DNA from: Enoplolaimus lenunculus
Taxonomy: Eukaryota; Nematoda; Enoplea; Enoplida; Thoracostomopsidae
Direction: 5' to 3'
Assembly: GCA_030248215.1 (NCBI GenBank)
Contig: JASANG010002551.1
Location: forward strand, 43,744 to 107,743
DNA: 64,000 nt
Positions 23,608 to 34,800 of this stretch are shown here, in pieces. A model generated the notes under the pieces. It searched no databases, was not told the DNA's origin, and saw nothing but the letters and a program-made list of their open reading frames with translations. The position numbers were made by a program, and so were the translations under genes. Every line of letters starts with the position of its first letter. Position 1 is the stretch's first letter.

Positions 23608-24469
23608 AGCCGAGATTACGAATCAGGTAATACTTTACTCAACTTAAATTATTCGAAATCGTTGTTCGTAATATTTGCAGAGGAATTACAGTCCGTAAAA
23701 GCCTAACGGCGTGAAAATATCCCTGGCAGTTGTATATGTAACCAGAGCCGCGTTTAGTCCCCCTTCCCCAAAAACCACCGGTTTTAGAAGACCGTCCTAA
23801 AAAGGACCAGGCGTTAAAGAACAAAATTATTTTTGAAAACTGTACTTGATTGAAAGGTAAGCTTCATTTAGAAATTTGAACTAAAAATTGCACTTGGCTT
23901 TTAGGTCGCTTCGCTGGCGAAGTTGTGTACTACAAAAGCACCAGGGGTTTGGTTTTTGAAGGAAGGCCGGACAATTTTAAGCAGGAACCTATATGGAAAT
24001 CAGCGTGTACTTGGGCAATGCGTAGGTAGCTAAGGTATTAAAATCAAGAACACATACAGGACATTATGCATTAGACCCGTGTATTTCAAACGTTTACTTT
24101 CCAGATGAAATAGAACCAGGAAATGACGTCAGCAAATGTCAAAAAAGTTTCCAATAATTTCAACTGAAACAATTAAAGTTGACAAACTGGCGTATACCAG
24201 GGGTGAATGGGATGGACAAATCGCTGTAAATATCTCGACACACAAGAAAAAAATGCACCCTTATTTACCAAGCGTACGTCTGCTCTAAATGTAAAAAAGT
24301 TTTCGTTTTATGAGATGGGAAAAATCCGAAACAGCCTGGTTACGGGTCTGTTTGAACAATAACTGCTGAACTAATGTCCACAGAGGCAAGGGGCGCACCA
24401 GCTGTGGATCTGAAATTTTCCGGTATGGAAGAATAGCTTTTGTGCTCCGAAATCTGGCCCATGCTACTT

Positions 24470-24630
24470 TTAGGCCGTCCCGGTTTCTGGTGGGTCTGTA
24501 AAAAAGTATGCTTACATTCTATACAACTTTTTTGCTTAGGCTTAGGCTTAGGAGTACGCTTTGGAACGCTCAGACTTAGGTTTAGGCTTAGAAATACACA
24601 ATCTACTGTTACGGCCCAAAAAGTAACATT
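24470..24630 (-). mobile_element. Degenerate TTAGGC-MITE
   Basis: Core GCTTAGGCTTAGGCTTAGGA with further TTAGG words to 24595 and a right end CTACTGTTACGGCCC typical of the family. The left end is diverged. Confidence 0.55.
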
Positions 24631-25454
24631 GGCCCGAAATGTAATTGTTTTGAATCGCGTTTTTAGCAAATTTTTCGATATTTTTAGATAGACAAAATGC
24701 GCCAAAGACACAAACTTTTAGAATTTCTGCGATGACCTCGCCATATTTTTATCTATTAGGCTTGCAAACACAATGTGAGCTTTAGATGAACCATTTGCAG
24801 CGTGAAATTATCAGCACTTCAGATCCGGCTGCGCATACATCACCATCCTCCATGGATTCGCACCTGGGTCGGATCAAGAAATTTAAATTGGTTGGTGCCG
24901 GCGCTAATAAAACTTTTGAAATATCTTTTACGACAGATTTGGGAAGCTGTTAACGGTAACTCAATGACAAGTGGCGTCTTTGCCTGGAAGAAATAAGAAC
25001 GTACAGAACGGTTGTTAGCGGCATAGCCATGATTTCATTTCGAAAGGAGATAACTTAAATGTGATAGTTTTGTTTACGGACGAACGTAGCGAGCGAGAAA
25101 ATTTAGTTGACGCTTCAAATCTACATCGCTTAAACCCTCTTGAAGGTTATTTATGTTTCTTCCAAAAAATATCTTAAGGCAACATATCTTCCAGATCTCG
25201 CTCCTTGTATACGCCCCTGAAAATAGGGTCACGTTCTCTCCCCTACTCTATCTCAGTCTGCCCCTAGCCATATACGTATATACTTTGGTGATTGCATAAA
25301 ACATTCAGGTTTAATATTAATGCATAGGTCTACTCAATTTATGCGTTACCTTCAAACCAGATCAGGAAGTTAAAACAAACCTACTTGTATTTTCGAACGG
25401 GCAACAGCCTATTTCGGTTTGGGTTCTAAACGTTACTTTAAACATAGCCTGGTC

Positions 25455-25625
25455 ACAACCGTAGCCAGCTCAGCATGTTGGAGGGGACAAAGTCAAACCA
25501 GTTTTAGGAGGGGAATGCAGTCGATTTCTGTCAAATTTTACAAGTGGAAAATCTTTTTCGAGGGTCACAGTTGTTTCAGGAGAAAGGAACACTCCTGGCC
25601 CCTTCTGGCTTCCGGTCCGCGCCTG
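25455..25625 (+). repeat. Family F element
   Basis: Starts CCGTAGCCAGCTCAGCATG and ends near CCTGGCCCCTTCTGGCTTCC. It shares ends and order with the copies at 36724-36890 and 53208-53378 (reverse). Confidence 0.5.
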
Positions 25626-25941
25626 TTTAGTATAATGCAGTTAAGCATGTATACAAGGGTACACGTATTTTGTTTGCGATTCTGAGAACTTAGCAACAGC
25701 AGCATAAACGTTGTAGTAATTAAAGCATATTTATATGGCTAAAATTTCCTCAAAAAAATAAAAACGAATATTTGCACGACTTAGAAACACTTTCTACGTT
25801 TGAAACCGTCTAATAATTTTCGCGTTCGCAACGTTCAATCGTTTAGAAAATTTTTTTGCAAGATATTCACAGAAAGAAACTGTGGCGATACTGTGCTCGC
25901 CAGTCCAGCAACAAGATAATTTTGCAACACACAATCTTGCA

Positions 25942-26365
25942 TACTGTAGTGACCCGAACAAAAGGGCGTAATTAGGTGGGATTCCCATTTTGAATCTCAA
26001 TCAATTGGTGTCCGTATCCCTAATAAGGGTCCGTAAGCCGATAGAGTCTCTAAACCTTAATTAGAGTCCATAAATGTCACTATTTCTGCTCGTAGTCCAT
26101 AAATTACTCCAGGACGAAAACAAGTTGAGTTCGAAACTATGAAGCATACTTGAAAGTACATTTCGAAGTACTATGTTGCATTATCGCTCAAGCTTTTGAT
26201 ACAGCACAAATAAACGTTTAATTCAGAGGATTGTTACATCGGTAACGAAGGGTGGCGGACGGCGGGTTAAAACTATACAAAAATCCGTAACCGAATAACA
26301 AGGGAGTGCCATCAGGAGAGGCCAAATAAATATCAGTCCCCTTTTATTCTGATCAGTCAGCAGTA
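25942..26365. mobile_element. MITE family D copy 2 (reverse orientation)
   Basis: Left end TACTGTAGTGACCCGAACAA is clear. Internal blocks match 21792-22236 in reverse. The right end is eroded (TTATTCTGATCAGTC). Confidence 0.65.
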
Positions 26366-27065
26366 GCTTGAATATCGGGCAAGCGGTTCTTCAAAAACAG
26401 TACTCACTATTAACCATCCATAAATCCGGGCGAACGTAAGTTTTCGAAAAAGGGAGTCCTTCACTTTTGTTCCATGCTAATTAAATGGGCATGTCTGCTA
26501 AGCCTAAGCCGATTTAAACTGACTCAGACAGATGTAAGCAAGTTTGAAAACCAATTGCTAACTGGTAATTGTTTAGATATATACAGCATAGATTTCATTA
26601 AACTTAACCGCTGAATAAGATTGTTAGTTTTTATTCAAAGGGGCTTTTCCATTTTAGTTCACAAAGTTAAAAGTTAATATCATCAGTAGTGGATCCAGAA
26701 ATTTCCATCTGAAGTTCGCGTGATATATCATAATGAAAAAAGCTCGCAAGCGAAGCGAACGAGAAGGCAGTGACATTTTTAGTGTCGAAATCTTAAAATA
26801 GTTGATTTTAAACTTTGTTGCGTGGCATCGGGCCATTCGGGCCCCCCTCGTATTAGTAAGTGTAAGCATTCTAATTCAGCATTGAGATACTTGAATCTCG
26901 ATAGCAGCGACAATTGATGATATGAACAGAAATGTAAATACAGCCCGAGAATGTGACGCTATTTAAAACTCATCTTTATCTGATTTATTCTACAAGCGTT
27001 TAGGTCAACTAAAAATTATGCCGTGTCATTTAAATAACATTAGGCTATGTTTTAAATATGTTGGC

Positions 27066-27257
27066 CCATGTAAAGATCAGGGGCGGAAAGTTGTTTTGGG
27101 CAGGCTGGAATAGAGTAACCTTAAGCGTTAAGCTATTGTTTTTACTTTTACCTTAGGCTTCAAGATTAATAGGCTTAGGTATAAGCTCATTCTTACGCTT
27201 AAGCTTACGCTTGAGAATATGGATATACTACTGTGCCGCCCCAGTTCTATACATTGG
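27066..27257 (-). mobile_element. TTAGGC-MITE, arm 1 of an inverted pair
   Basis: Ends CCATGTAAAGATCAGGGGCG and GCCCCAGTTCTATACATTGG. The core has TTAGGCTT words and ACGCTTAAGCTTACGCTT. It is closely similar in reverse to 27475-27663. Confidence 0.8.
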
Positions 27258-27474
27258 CTTTTTGTTTTAACGCATACTGCAAATTCCAACAAGACTAAAC
27301 TCCACATAGAGCGTTAATAAGCATAAATAGGCGTTTTCCTAACCTAATTCTAGTTCCACGAGCGAGACGAAATGCAAAACTAAGCCTATACCAAAGCATA
27401 AATGTGAAGGAAAATGTTCAAGATTCGTTTCGAGATCGTCTGAAAACATTAGAGGTTTGGATAAATAATATTGG

Positions 27475-27663
27475 CCAATGTATAGAACTGGGGCGGCACA
27501 GCAGTACAACCATATTCCCAAGCCTAAGCTTAAGCGTAAGAATGAGCTTATACCTAAGCCTATTAAGCCTGAAGCCTAAGGTAAAGCAAAAACAATGGCC
27601 TAACGCTTAAGATTACTCCATTCCGAACTCCCTAAACAACGATCCGCCCCTGTCTTTACATGG
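27475..27663 (+). mobile_element. TTAGGC-MITE, arm 2 of an inverted pair
   Basis: Ends CCAATGTATAGAACTGGGGC and CCGCCCCTGTCTTTACATGG. Core AAGCCTAAGCTTAAGCGTAA then AAGCCTATTAAGCCTGAAGC mirrors the copy at 27066-27257, with about 217 bp between the two. Confidence 0.8.
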
Positions 27664-28289
27664 GCCAAACAAAAGATACGTTTGTTTGATAATGTGGAAT
27701 AACTATTAATCGCCTAAAACGTTTTGGCAAAAAAAACTTATACCGAAGGATATTTGGCTTGCCCTGTCGTACTTTAAGCGCAATTTTGAAACTGCAACAA
27801 TAACACATGGAGGTACTTATTTCAATATAGATTATCTGAGAATATCAAAACAGAAATAAAAAACGTTGCCTAATAACAAAAGTTCTAAAGTCCAAATTTT
27901 AGAAATTCACTTTTTTATAACATGAAACACAGCAAACCATGCTGAATTTAATGACTTGAAGATCTAAGTCCTACAATTATTCAATAACGCTGTGTGAAGA
28001 TAAACTGTAAAATGTTGATAAAGTGCAACACTACGTTTAAATACCGGGAGATTGTTAACCAGCACCTAGCGGTAAAACCAGTAAACTGAGCATCAGTTGT
28101 TTTCTCAATACGAAGTTAGAACTTTTTGTAATTTATTAATGCGACGAAAACAAGACGCGTTTTATATTTGTCGATTTTGTCATGGCAGGTAATAAGTTTT
28201 ATTACGTTGAAAAGTAAACGTCAAAATACAGATGTCTAGACGGTTTCATCTGTGTTAGTTTTAATTCCAAAATTTTCATCACAGTGGGC

Positions 28290-28375
28290 ATAAGGTCGCC
28301 CCGTCCACTAAACACGCCTGAATCTAAATTTTAGCCTAAAAGCCTAAGCGTAAAACATCTCAGCCTCTATGTCCA
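28290..28375 (+). repeat. Degenerate CCTAAG hexamer patch
   Basis: TTTTAGCCTAAAAGCCTAAG with an eroded left end GTCGCCCCGTCC. A probable remnant of the TTAGGC-MITE family. Confidence 0.4.
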
Positions 28376-28663
28376 CCTTTCTGCCAATGGTCAGACCTCT
28401 AAAATTAGCATCGCCGCATGCGTATAAAAACACCTTGTTTCCAGTGCTGCTTTATTACTGTTTTCAATAGCAAGCGAGACAAGGCCGTTCGGAGAACATT
28501 TAAACATCAGCGACAAATGAAACAAAATGTATACCAAAACATCCGTTTTATATTGGAAATAAATTAATCCGAATTATTTTTCATTGACTTGTTTTCTAAA
28601 ACCATACTCACTTCGATAAACTGCTTGTTTAAATATTGGCTTATCAAACTGTAAAGCAATGTA

Positions 28664-28872
28664 CACTGCAAAAAATGGTGAGTCAAATTGACTCTCTCCG
28701 AAATAGGCTCTACGGGACTACACAAACTGAGTCAAATTCGACTCCGCCAGAGTCAAACATACGACTCAGTGAATCGAATTTGACTCTGCCGGAGTCGAAT
28801 TTTGACTCAATTTGTGTAGTCCCGTAGAGCCTATTTCGGAGAGAGTCAATTGACTCACTATTTTTTGCTGTG
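28664..28872. mobile_element. Fold-back MITE family B copy 2 (209 bp)
   Basis: Same palindromic structure as 19790-19999: CACTGCAAAAAATGGTGAGT at the left, mirrored right end, TA on both sides (28662-28663 and 28873-28874), and the same ATAGGCTCTACGGGACTAC block in both arms. Confidence 0.85.
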
Positions 28873-28964
28873 TATTTCGTCTCTAAAAATCGCAAAGTCG
28901 AGTAAAATAGCGGCGCTACACAAAGAAAATAACATTATGGCTTCGCCATTTCAATGTGAGATTT

Positions 28965-29035
28965 GAACCCCAGTCTCACGGATGGGAGGCGTTTACGATG
29001 ACCATTGAGCTATAGGAGCTTGACGCTCGACCTTT
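28965..29035 (-). repeat. tRNA-like element head, copy 2
   Basis: On the minus strand: GAGCGTCAAGCTCCTATAGC, then TCAATGG (A-box region) and GGGGTTCAAATCTC (B box). It shares the 5' extension with 1940-2025 but not the 3' part. Confidence 0.55.
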
Positions 29036-30534
29036 GCCGAACCATCGGTCCAAATGGCAAACATTGTAGTAAAAATCAACTTCAATAATTCAAAATGCAA
29101 CTGTTTATTTACACAACTGACATTTTCAAATAAACAAATTCTATAAAAAACGACAAATATCTTCTTTTATGTACATTACCAAGTAACCATATTTTGTCTT
29201 TTTAGCCAATTCCAAAATATACCTGGCATCGGTAACATTTAGAGTAATTTGCTTTCGTGGGTGCCGACACCAAAATTGGCTTATCCGACCGTTAACGATG
29301 GTTCAGAAAATGGTTTCTTGAAGTATTAAATTCGAACGGGGGTATCCCTTCAAACCCCTCTCAAAACTTTCCTGTTTTAATATTTTTCAGTCTAACAACT
29401 ACCTTATCTATAGTTCCAAGATTGAATACTAGAAAACTTAAAAGTCACATCTGGTTAATGGGTTTTAAATTGAAATAAAATTGCCTGAAAAGGTACATTT
29501 GAAAGCCATTTACAACGGGGTGTAAATGAAATGTGGCAGGCGGTGAAAGCGATAAAAGACCTAAAAATTAAGTAAAAATGTTTGTTTTTCGCTCAATGTC
29601 TGGTAAACGCGATTGAATAAACTGATGTTGCTATTTTGGAATGCTTGCGAACAAAGTGTGCGAATGATCGCAATGGGCAGGGTGCAACCGGAATTAAAAA
29701 ATACCGCAACCGGAAAATTAAAAAATGCCGGAACCGGAGTCGGAACCGGAAAACAAAAAATACTTGTTACTGAAAATTCATTCTTAACGCTATTTTATCG
29801 TTTTTTATGGTGTAAACATACCTTTTAGAATGCCAAAATCATAAAATAAATGTTACGGTGTAAACACACAATTTAGAATGCCAAAATCATGAAATAAATG
29901 CAGTAGCTAGAAACAGCGGGATTCAAAAGTTTTTTAAATACAGAGACTCAATTTATGTTGTATTCAGTTTTGAATCCCGAAACTTCTAATCGGAAGCATT
30001 CATCATATTCAAAAAGAAACGCTGTGAGCGAAGCGAGCGAGAAACCAAACGGAACTCGATTGTTATAAAAATGTAAATGTTTGTAAGCTAGAAATCTAAC
30101 TAATTTTTTATATGAATACTTCCTGACTGGCAAGTGTATCGACGCTCACCGCCGCCTGCTTTCGAAATCAACAAAGTCGAACACTTGCATAGTTGTAAAA
30201 ATTCACTGAATACGGTTCTTATAGTTCTTATCTATATGAAGAGAATTTGAAAGGTAAAAAAATAAAGCTTAACGGAAGCATGGAAACATGTGAGGCAGAT
30301 GCATCGCGGAGTCTGGAGTTATGCTTTTGTCATCCAGGGTAGCATTTCTCAACATTCATTTCAAAATGTCTTCAGCGCAGAATCCGACAAATGTTGCCGC
30401 AAGTCGGTGTTGCTTTTTTGTAATTAACATTAATTTTGTGCGAAAAATTTACTAAGCACATTTTCATAGTTTGGCATTTTTGTGTTCCCGTCGACAAAAC
30501 TATTTCAATGCCCATTAATGTCATAGTTTGTTAA
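29036..30534. other. Intergenic, no gene recognised
   Basis: Contains a short GGAACCGGA-type minisatellite at about 29685-29760 and a GAGCGAGAAACCAAACGG repeat near 30003-30063. Confidence 0.4.
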
Positions 30535-30770
30535 GCCCTATTCACACGTGCAATTTTTTGCTGCGAGAACTTGTAGCTGCAACTTGCACTTGCAATAATT
30601 CATTAAAAATGAAAGCTAGAAATTTAGTTCACATGTGTGAATAACTATGCTATTTGAATGAACTTATTGCACCCGCCTTCTCATTCGCTGGCTGATGAAA
30701 AAATGCAAGTTCTGCGTGCAATTTGCAGCCGCAAGTTCTCGCAGCAAAAACTTGCACGTGTGAATAGGGC
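30535..30770. mobile_element. MITE with about 40-bp TIRs (236 bp)
   Basis: Begins GCCCTATTCACACGTGCAAT then TTTTTGCTGCGAGAACTTG, and ends with the near-exact reverse complement. GTTA occurs beside both ends (30530-30533 and 30771-30774) and may be the target duplication. Confidence 0.75.
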
Positions 30771-31682
30771 GTTACTGTTGAAGATAATGGTCCCAAAGCT
30801 GTAAATTGTAAGGTTTGCGCTATACTCGCCGCACGTCGCCAAACGCTACCGCGCTGTAAAACTTTTCATTAAAAATTACCGCACGCTACCGTTCGCTGGC
30901 GCGAGGCGGTTGAGGTGGCGTGCGGTGGCACGCGCCAGCGTCCGTCCCAGTAAAGTATATCGAAACCCCAAGAAGGTTGCAGTCTTCAACTGCGTTCCAT
31001 TTCATTCAGGTCTGCAATCAGAAACTTTTAATAGCGGGGGCAGGGTAATTTATATTGGAACAAGCAAAATTCTGCTTAACGTACAAGGATTTTAATGCTG
31101 CTAATAAATTTTTCCGTCACAAAGAATGCCGATGATGTCCACATTAGTGGCGGTGCCCCGACCCCTTTGCCAAATTGTCACGGATCTGACTTTACTCCAG
31201 TTTATTTAGGTGAGTCGGAGTTACTGATGTAGGTATTCCAAATAGGCTAGACAGTAAAAACCCGTCCAGTCTTCCAAATGGCTTTGTTCGAAAGTGTGGG
31301 TTGTCTTAGACCGGAACAACATTCAAACTCTTTCTTACAGGGACACTAGAACCATCTGTTTCTGGAGGTGTCAAATAATAGCGCATCAATAAACCTCAGA
31401 ACGGCGGCACCATCGAATCCAGTACAAAACTCGATATTTGGAATTAAAGCAAAAATCGAAAGTCAGGTGGAGTTGGTAGGTAAGAAACCTAGCGATCGAA
31501 GCGAACCACAGTAGACGACGCATTTTTTTGCATTAAATTATTAAACTCCAGCACAAACGTTTAGTTTCGGTGGGTGTTTAGGGGTGTCGTCGGCACCCTT
31601 TTACGTTTCTAGGGATGTCAACTGACTGTCAAGACGCCCCTGCCCCGCGCGGCCGTTTTCGTTATACTGACGCAGCTCAGTT

Positions 31683-31801
31683 TTACATCAGATTTTCAAC
31701 AGCGAATGCAATCATTATCACAACGAACGATGAAACAGCATTCTGACCAGAACTGTTGATATATCCGGAAGCAGATTCTGTCATTGCGGCAGTATTCGCA
31801 C
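31683..31801 (-). CDS. Ig gene exon 8: GPI-type C-terminus and stop
   Basis: Acceptor TTTCAG, phase 1 in, TAA at 31683-31685. ESASGYINSSGQNAV followed by SSFVVIMIAFAVENLM fits a GPI attachment signal; a membrane-proximal tail is the alternative. Confidence 0.78.
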
Positions 31802-34800
31802 CTGAAACTAAGAAATCACTATTGCAAAAGTAGCCAGAGAACGCCAAACGTTTTTGATTTGTTGGTTCTATGAAGAATCATTAATTTCGAAGTCTAATCT
31901 TTGATACACAATTTAATACCTGTGCTATTGTTGAGTTTCAAACTATTATCAGACGTCAAAATATGTTCTGAAATTTCGGAGCCAAAGTTTGCCCTAACTG
32001 AACAAATTTAGTAAAATGCAAAACTAAAGCTCCGTATGATTTGTTTAAAATATATCTAAAACAGTGTCCCAATAACAAATTAGTATTAGTTGCCCAAATG
32101 TTGCAAATGCAAACTTATTTGTCGTTGCCTTAGTGGTGCATAAAATACATATGTTAGGCGTTCTAGCATTAATTACTGAATTCAGAAAAATCTATATGCA
32201 AATATGGTTTTCGTAGAACAATTACGTTTATGTTCTAAAAATTTATTGTAAAATCAAAGTAATGCTGAAAAGTTGTCCAAAATACAGATGCAGTCCATTC
32301 CAGCTTATTTATGCAGATATACAGCTTTGTTATGGTTTAACAAGTTATGCATAGTTGTTCTAAAAACGCAAGTTCACTACGCGTCAGCTTACCCGCTTTC
32401 AAAGATAGAACATTTGACCATTCAGGGCCTAATTTAGAAAACGTGTTTAATTTATAACCGATTCAAACAGCGAACCAATACTATCCAAGTGACAAAGCAT
32501 TGTTCTGATCCAAAATTTCTCGAGAAAATAACAGCTATGTAACAAGATTTAGGATACCTGCTGAATACTAGAAACCCAAAATGTTAAGGTTACCGCGAAA
32601 GTTTGAATCCAAAGTACGCAATTTCTCACTTACTTCACATATAAGTACAGCAGAACTATATGGTTATTTGCAAAACAAGATCTGGCTAGAATTCGTGTTC
32701 CAAATTAAACTATTTTCTCACATAGAGTATAGTACAGAAGCAAAAGTGCAAACTGTATACGCGAAATACAACAATGCGCAGTGTTTAACAATTCCCACAA
32801 GTATATGCAAATACAAAATACAACTTCTGCTGCAGTGCCAAGCCCCCGTATTTGAGCGGTGGTTGTAAAATGCGTTTCACTGCAAAATTCGAAGTAAATA
32901 TTCTAGCTTGCAATTAGGTCTCAAATAAAATTGAGAACATTCGCAAGAGAAAAGGTTAAATTGAAAAATTTGACATTGCATGATACAAGAGTTTGCAACT
33001 CTTTGGGTTCCGCATGGTACAAAGTGTACCACCGGGCGTTGCGCTTTTGGCTGACCCCCTTGTTGTTTAGAGGGGGGTTGCTGTCACACGCAATATATAC
33101 CCTAAATTAAATTACAAGCGAAACAATTTGTTGCCGGATACACAATGTGTCATGGTTCGCATTGATTGCACCCCGTCTAAATAACGGGGATAAGGCAAAA
33201 ATACAACGCGTGCCGGGTACATTCGTTTCTACGCAGAATGTGCCCAGTTGCATACTTTTGTTAGTATGCATCATCAACTCTTGGTATTGCTGATTGCATA
33301 CAACGAGACTTTTAAAGTTTAAATTAAGCTTCACTTACCGTCAACTTTAACTTCAATATCTTGATTTCGAATTCCGGCCGCTTTACACGAGTAAAGTCCT
33401 TCGTCGTTCGACTCCGCGTTCATTATGATCAGTTCGGCAGTTTGTGTTTGATTGAACATTGTCAGCGTTGGACCAATTTTTCGAAATCCTGAAAAAATAA
33501 TATTTAAAATGGAGCAAAAAATATATTTGAAAATTTAAGTTTAAGGTTTATTCATGACAAAACAAGAATGTACATGTGAGCCCTTTTGCACCATATGATC
33601 ACATAATGGAGCATTGATTTTTGGGCATTTGTCTACGGGCCGATTGTCATATTTGAGAAGGACAGCATGCAGTACTCGTGCAGGAATAAACTACAGAATG
33701 TGTTTAAAATTTACACCGGCAAAAGCACTACTGATGCACTGTAAAAAATGGGGAGTCAAATTACCCTCCCCTGACACAGACCTTTCCTTACTGCCTAAAC
33801 TTACTTCAACTTTCCTCCCCCGATTTTTTATTTCCTCCCCTCTCTCCCTCGCGGAGTCTCACTTCCTCCTTATGCGAAAAGCAGATTCTTCGAGTCCTCA
33901 TTCTCTCTCTCTTTTCTTATCTCTATCTCCAACACAAAGTTAAAGTAATCTACCCACAACACTTACTTACCTTCATTTTCAAATAACTACGGAATTATCA
34001 CCATAAGTAAACCAACCACAAAAAACACACAGAAACCCCCATGAATAACCAGAATCTTCAGAGGACCAAGGGGGGTGCCCTTCGTTCTACTGAAATTCTT
34101 CCCGGGGTCATAAGACTACTTTTATTGATTACTCGGAATTGAAACTTAAAGCTATATAATGAGTTTTAAGTTTCAATTCCGAGTAATCAATAAAAGTAGT
34201 CTTATACCCCCGGTAAGAATTTCAGAGATCGAAAGGGCGTGCGTGTGTGGTGCCTTCGTTATACTGAAATTCGTACCGGGGGTATAAGACTACTTTTATT
34301 GATTACTCGGAATAGAAACTTAAAACTATATCTTGAGTTTTATTTAATCTGAAAACAATTCAAATAAAAAATCAACTTTATAACTGGGTTATCGAATTGT
34401 GCAAAACTTCGAAAATAAGCAAATGCCGCTAGTCTTTTTGTCATGTTTCGAAAGGATGCAGCCTGCTTGATACTACGATAAGCGTAGCCTAACAAGAGCT
34501 TCCGAGCAAGCTGATATCTGTTAATAAATCTCTGTTCTATTACGGATGCAACGAGGCGGATTAATATTTCCCGGGATACCCCAAATTCCAGGGTGGGGGC
34601 TTCCAAACTCGCGAGCGAAGCGAGCGAGAAACAAGACGCATTTTAAATTTTAAGCGGTTTTTTTCAACCGGTTAGGTGGGGGCCCTTTAGGGATGCACCA
34701 CCAACTGGGGTGTACGGGGGTAGCTGTTCCGGCCATGTATTTTCCACAAAACTTTTGTTCAAATTTCTGTTTGCTGCACTCGCGAGCTTTTCTCACAGGG

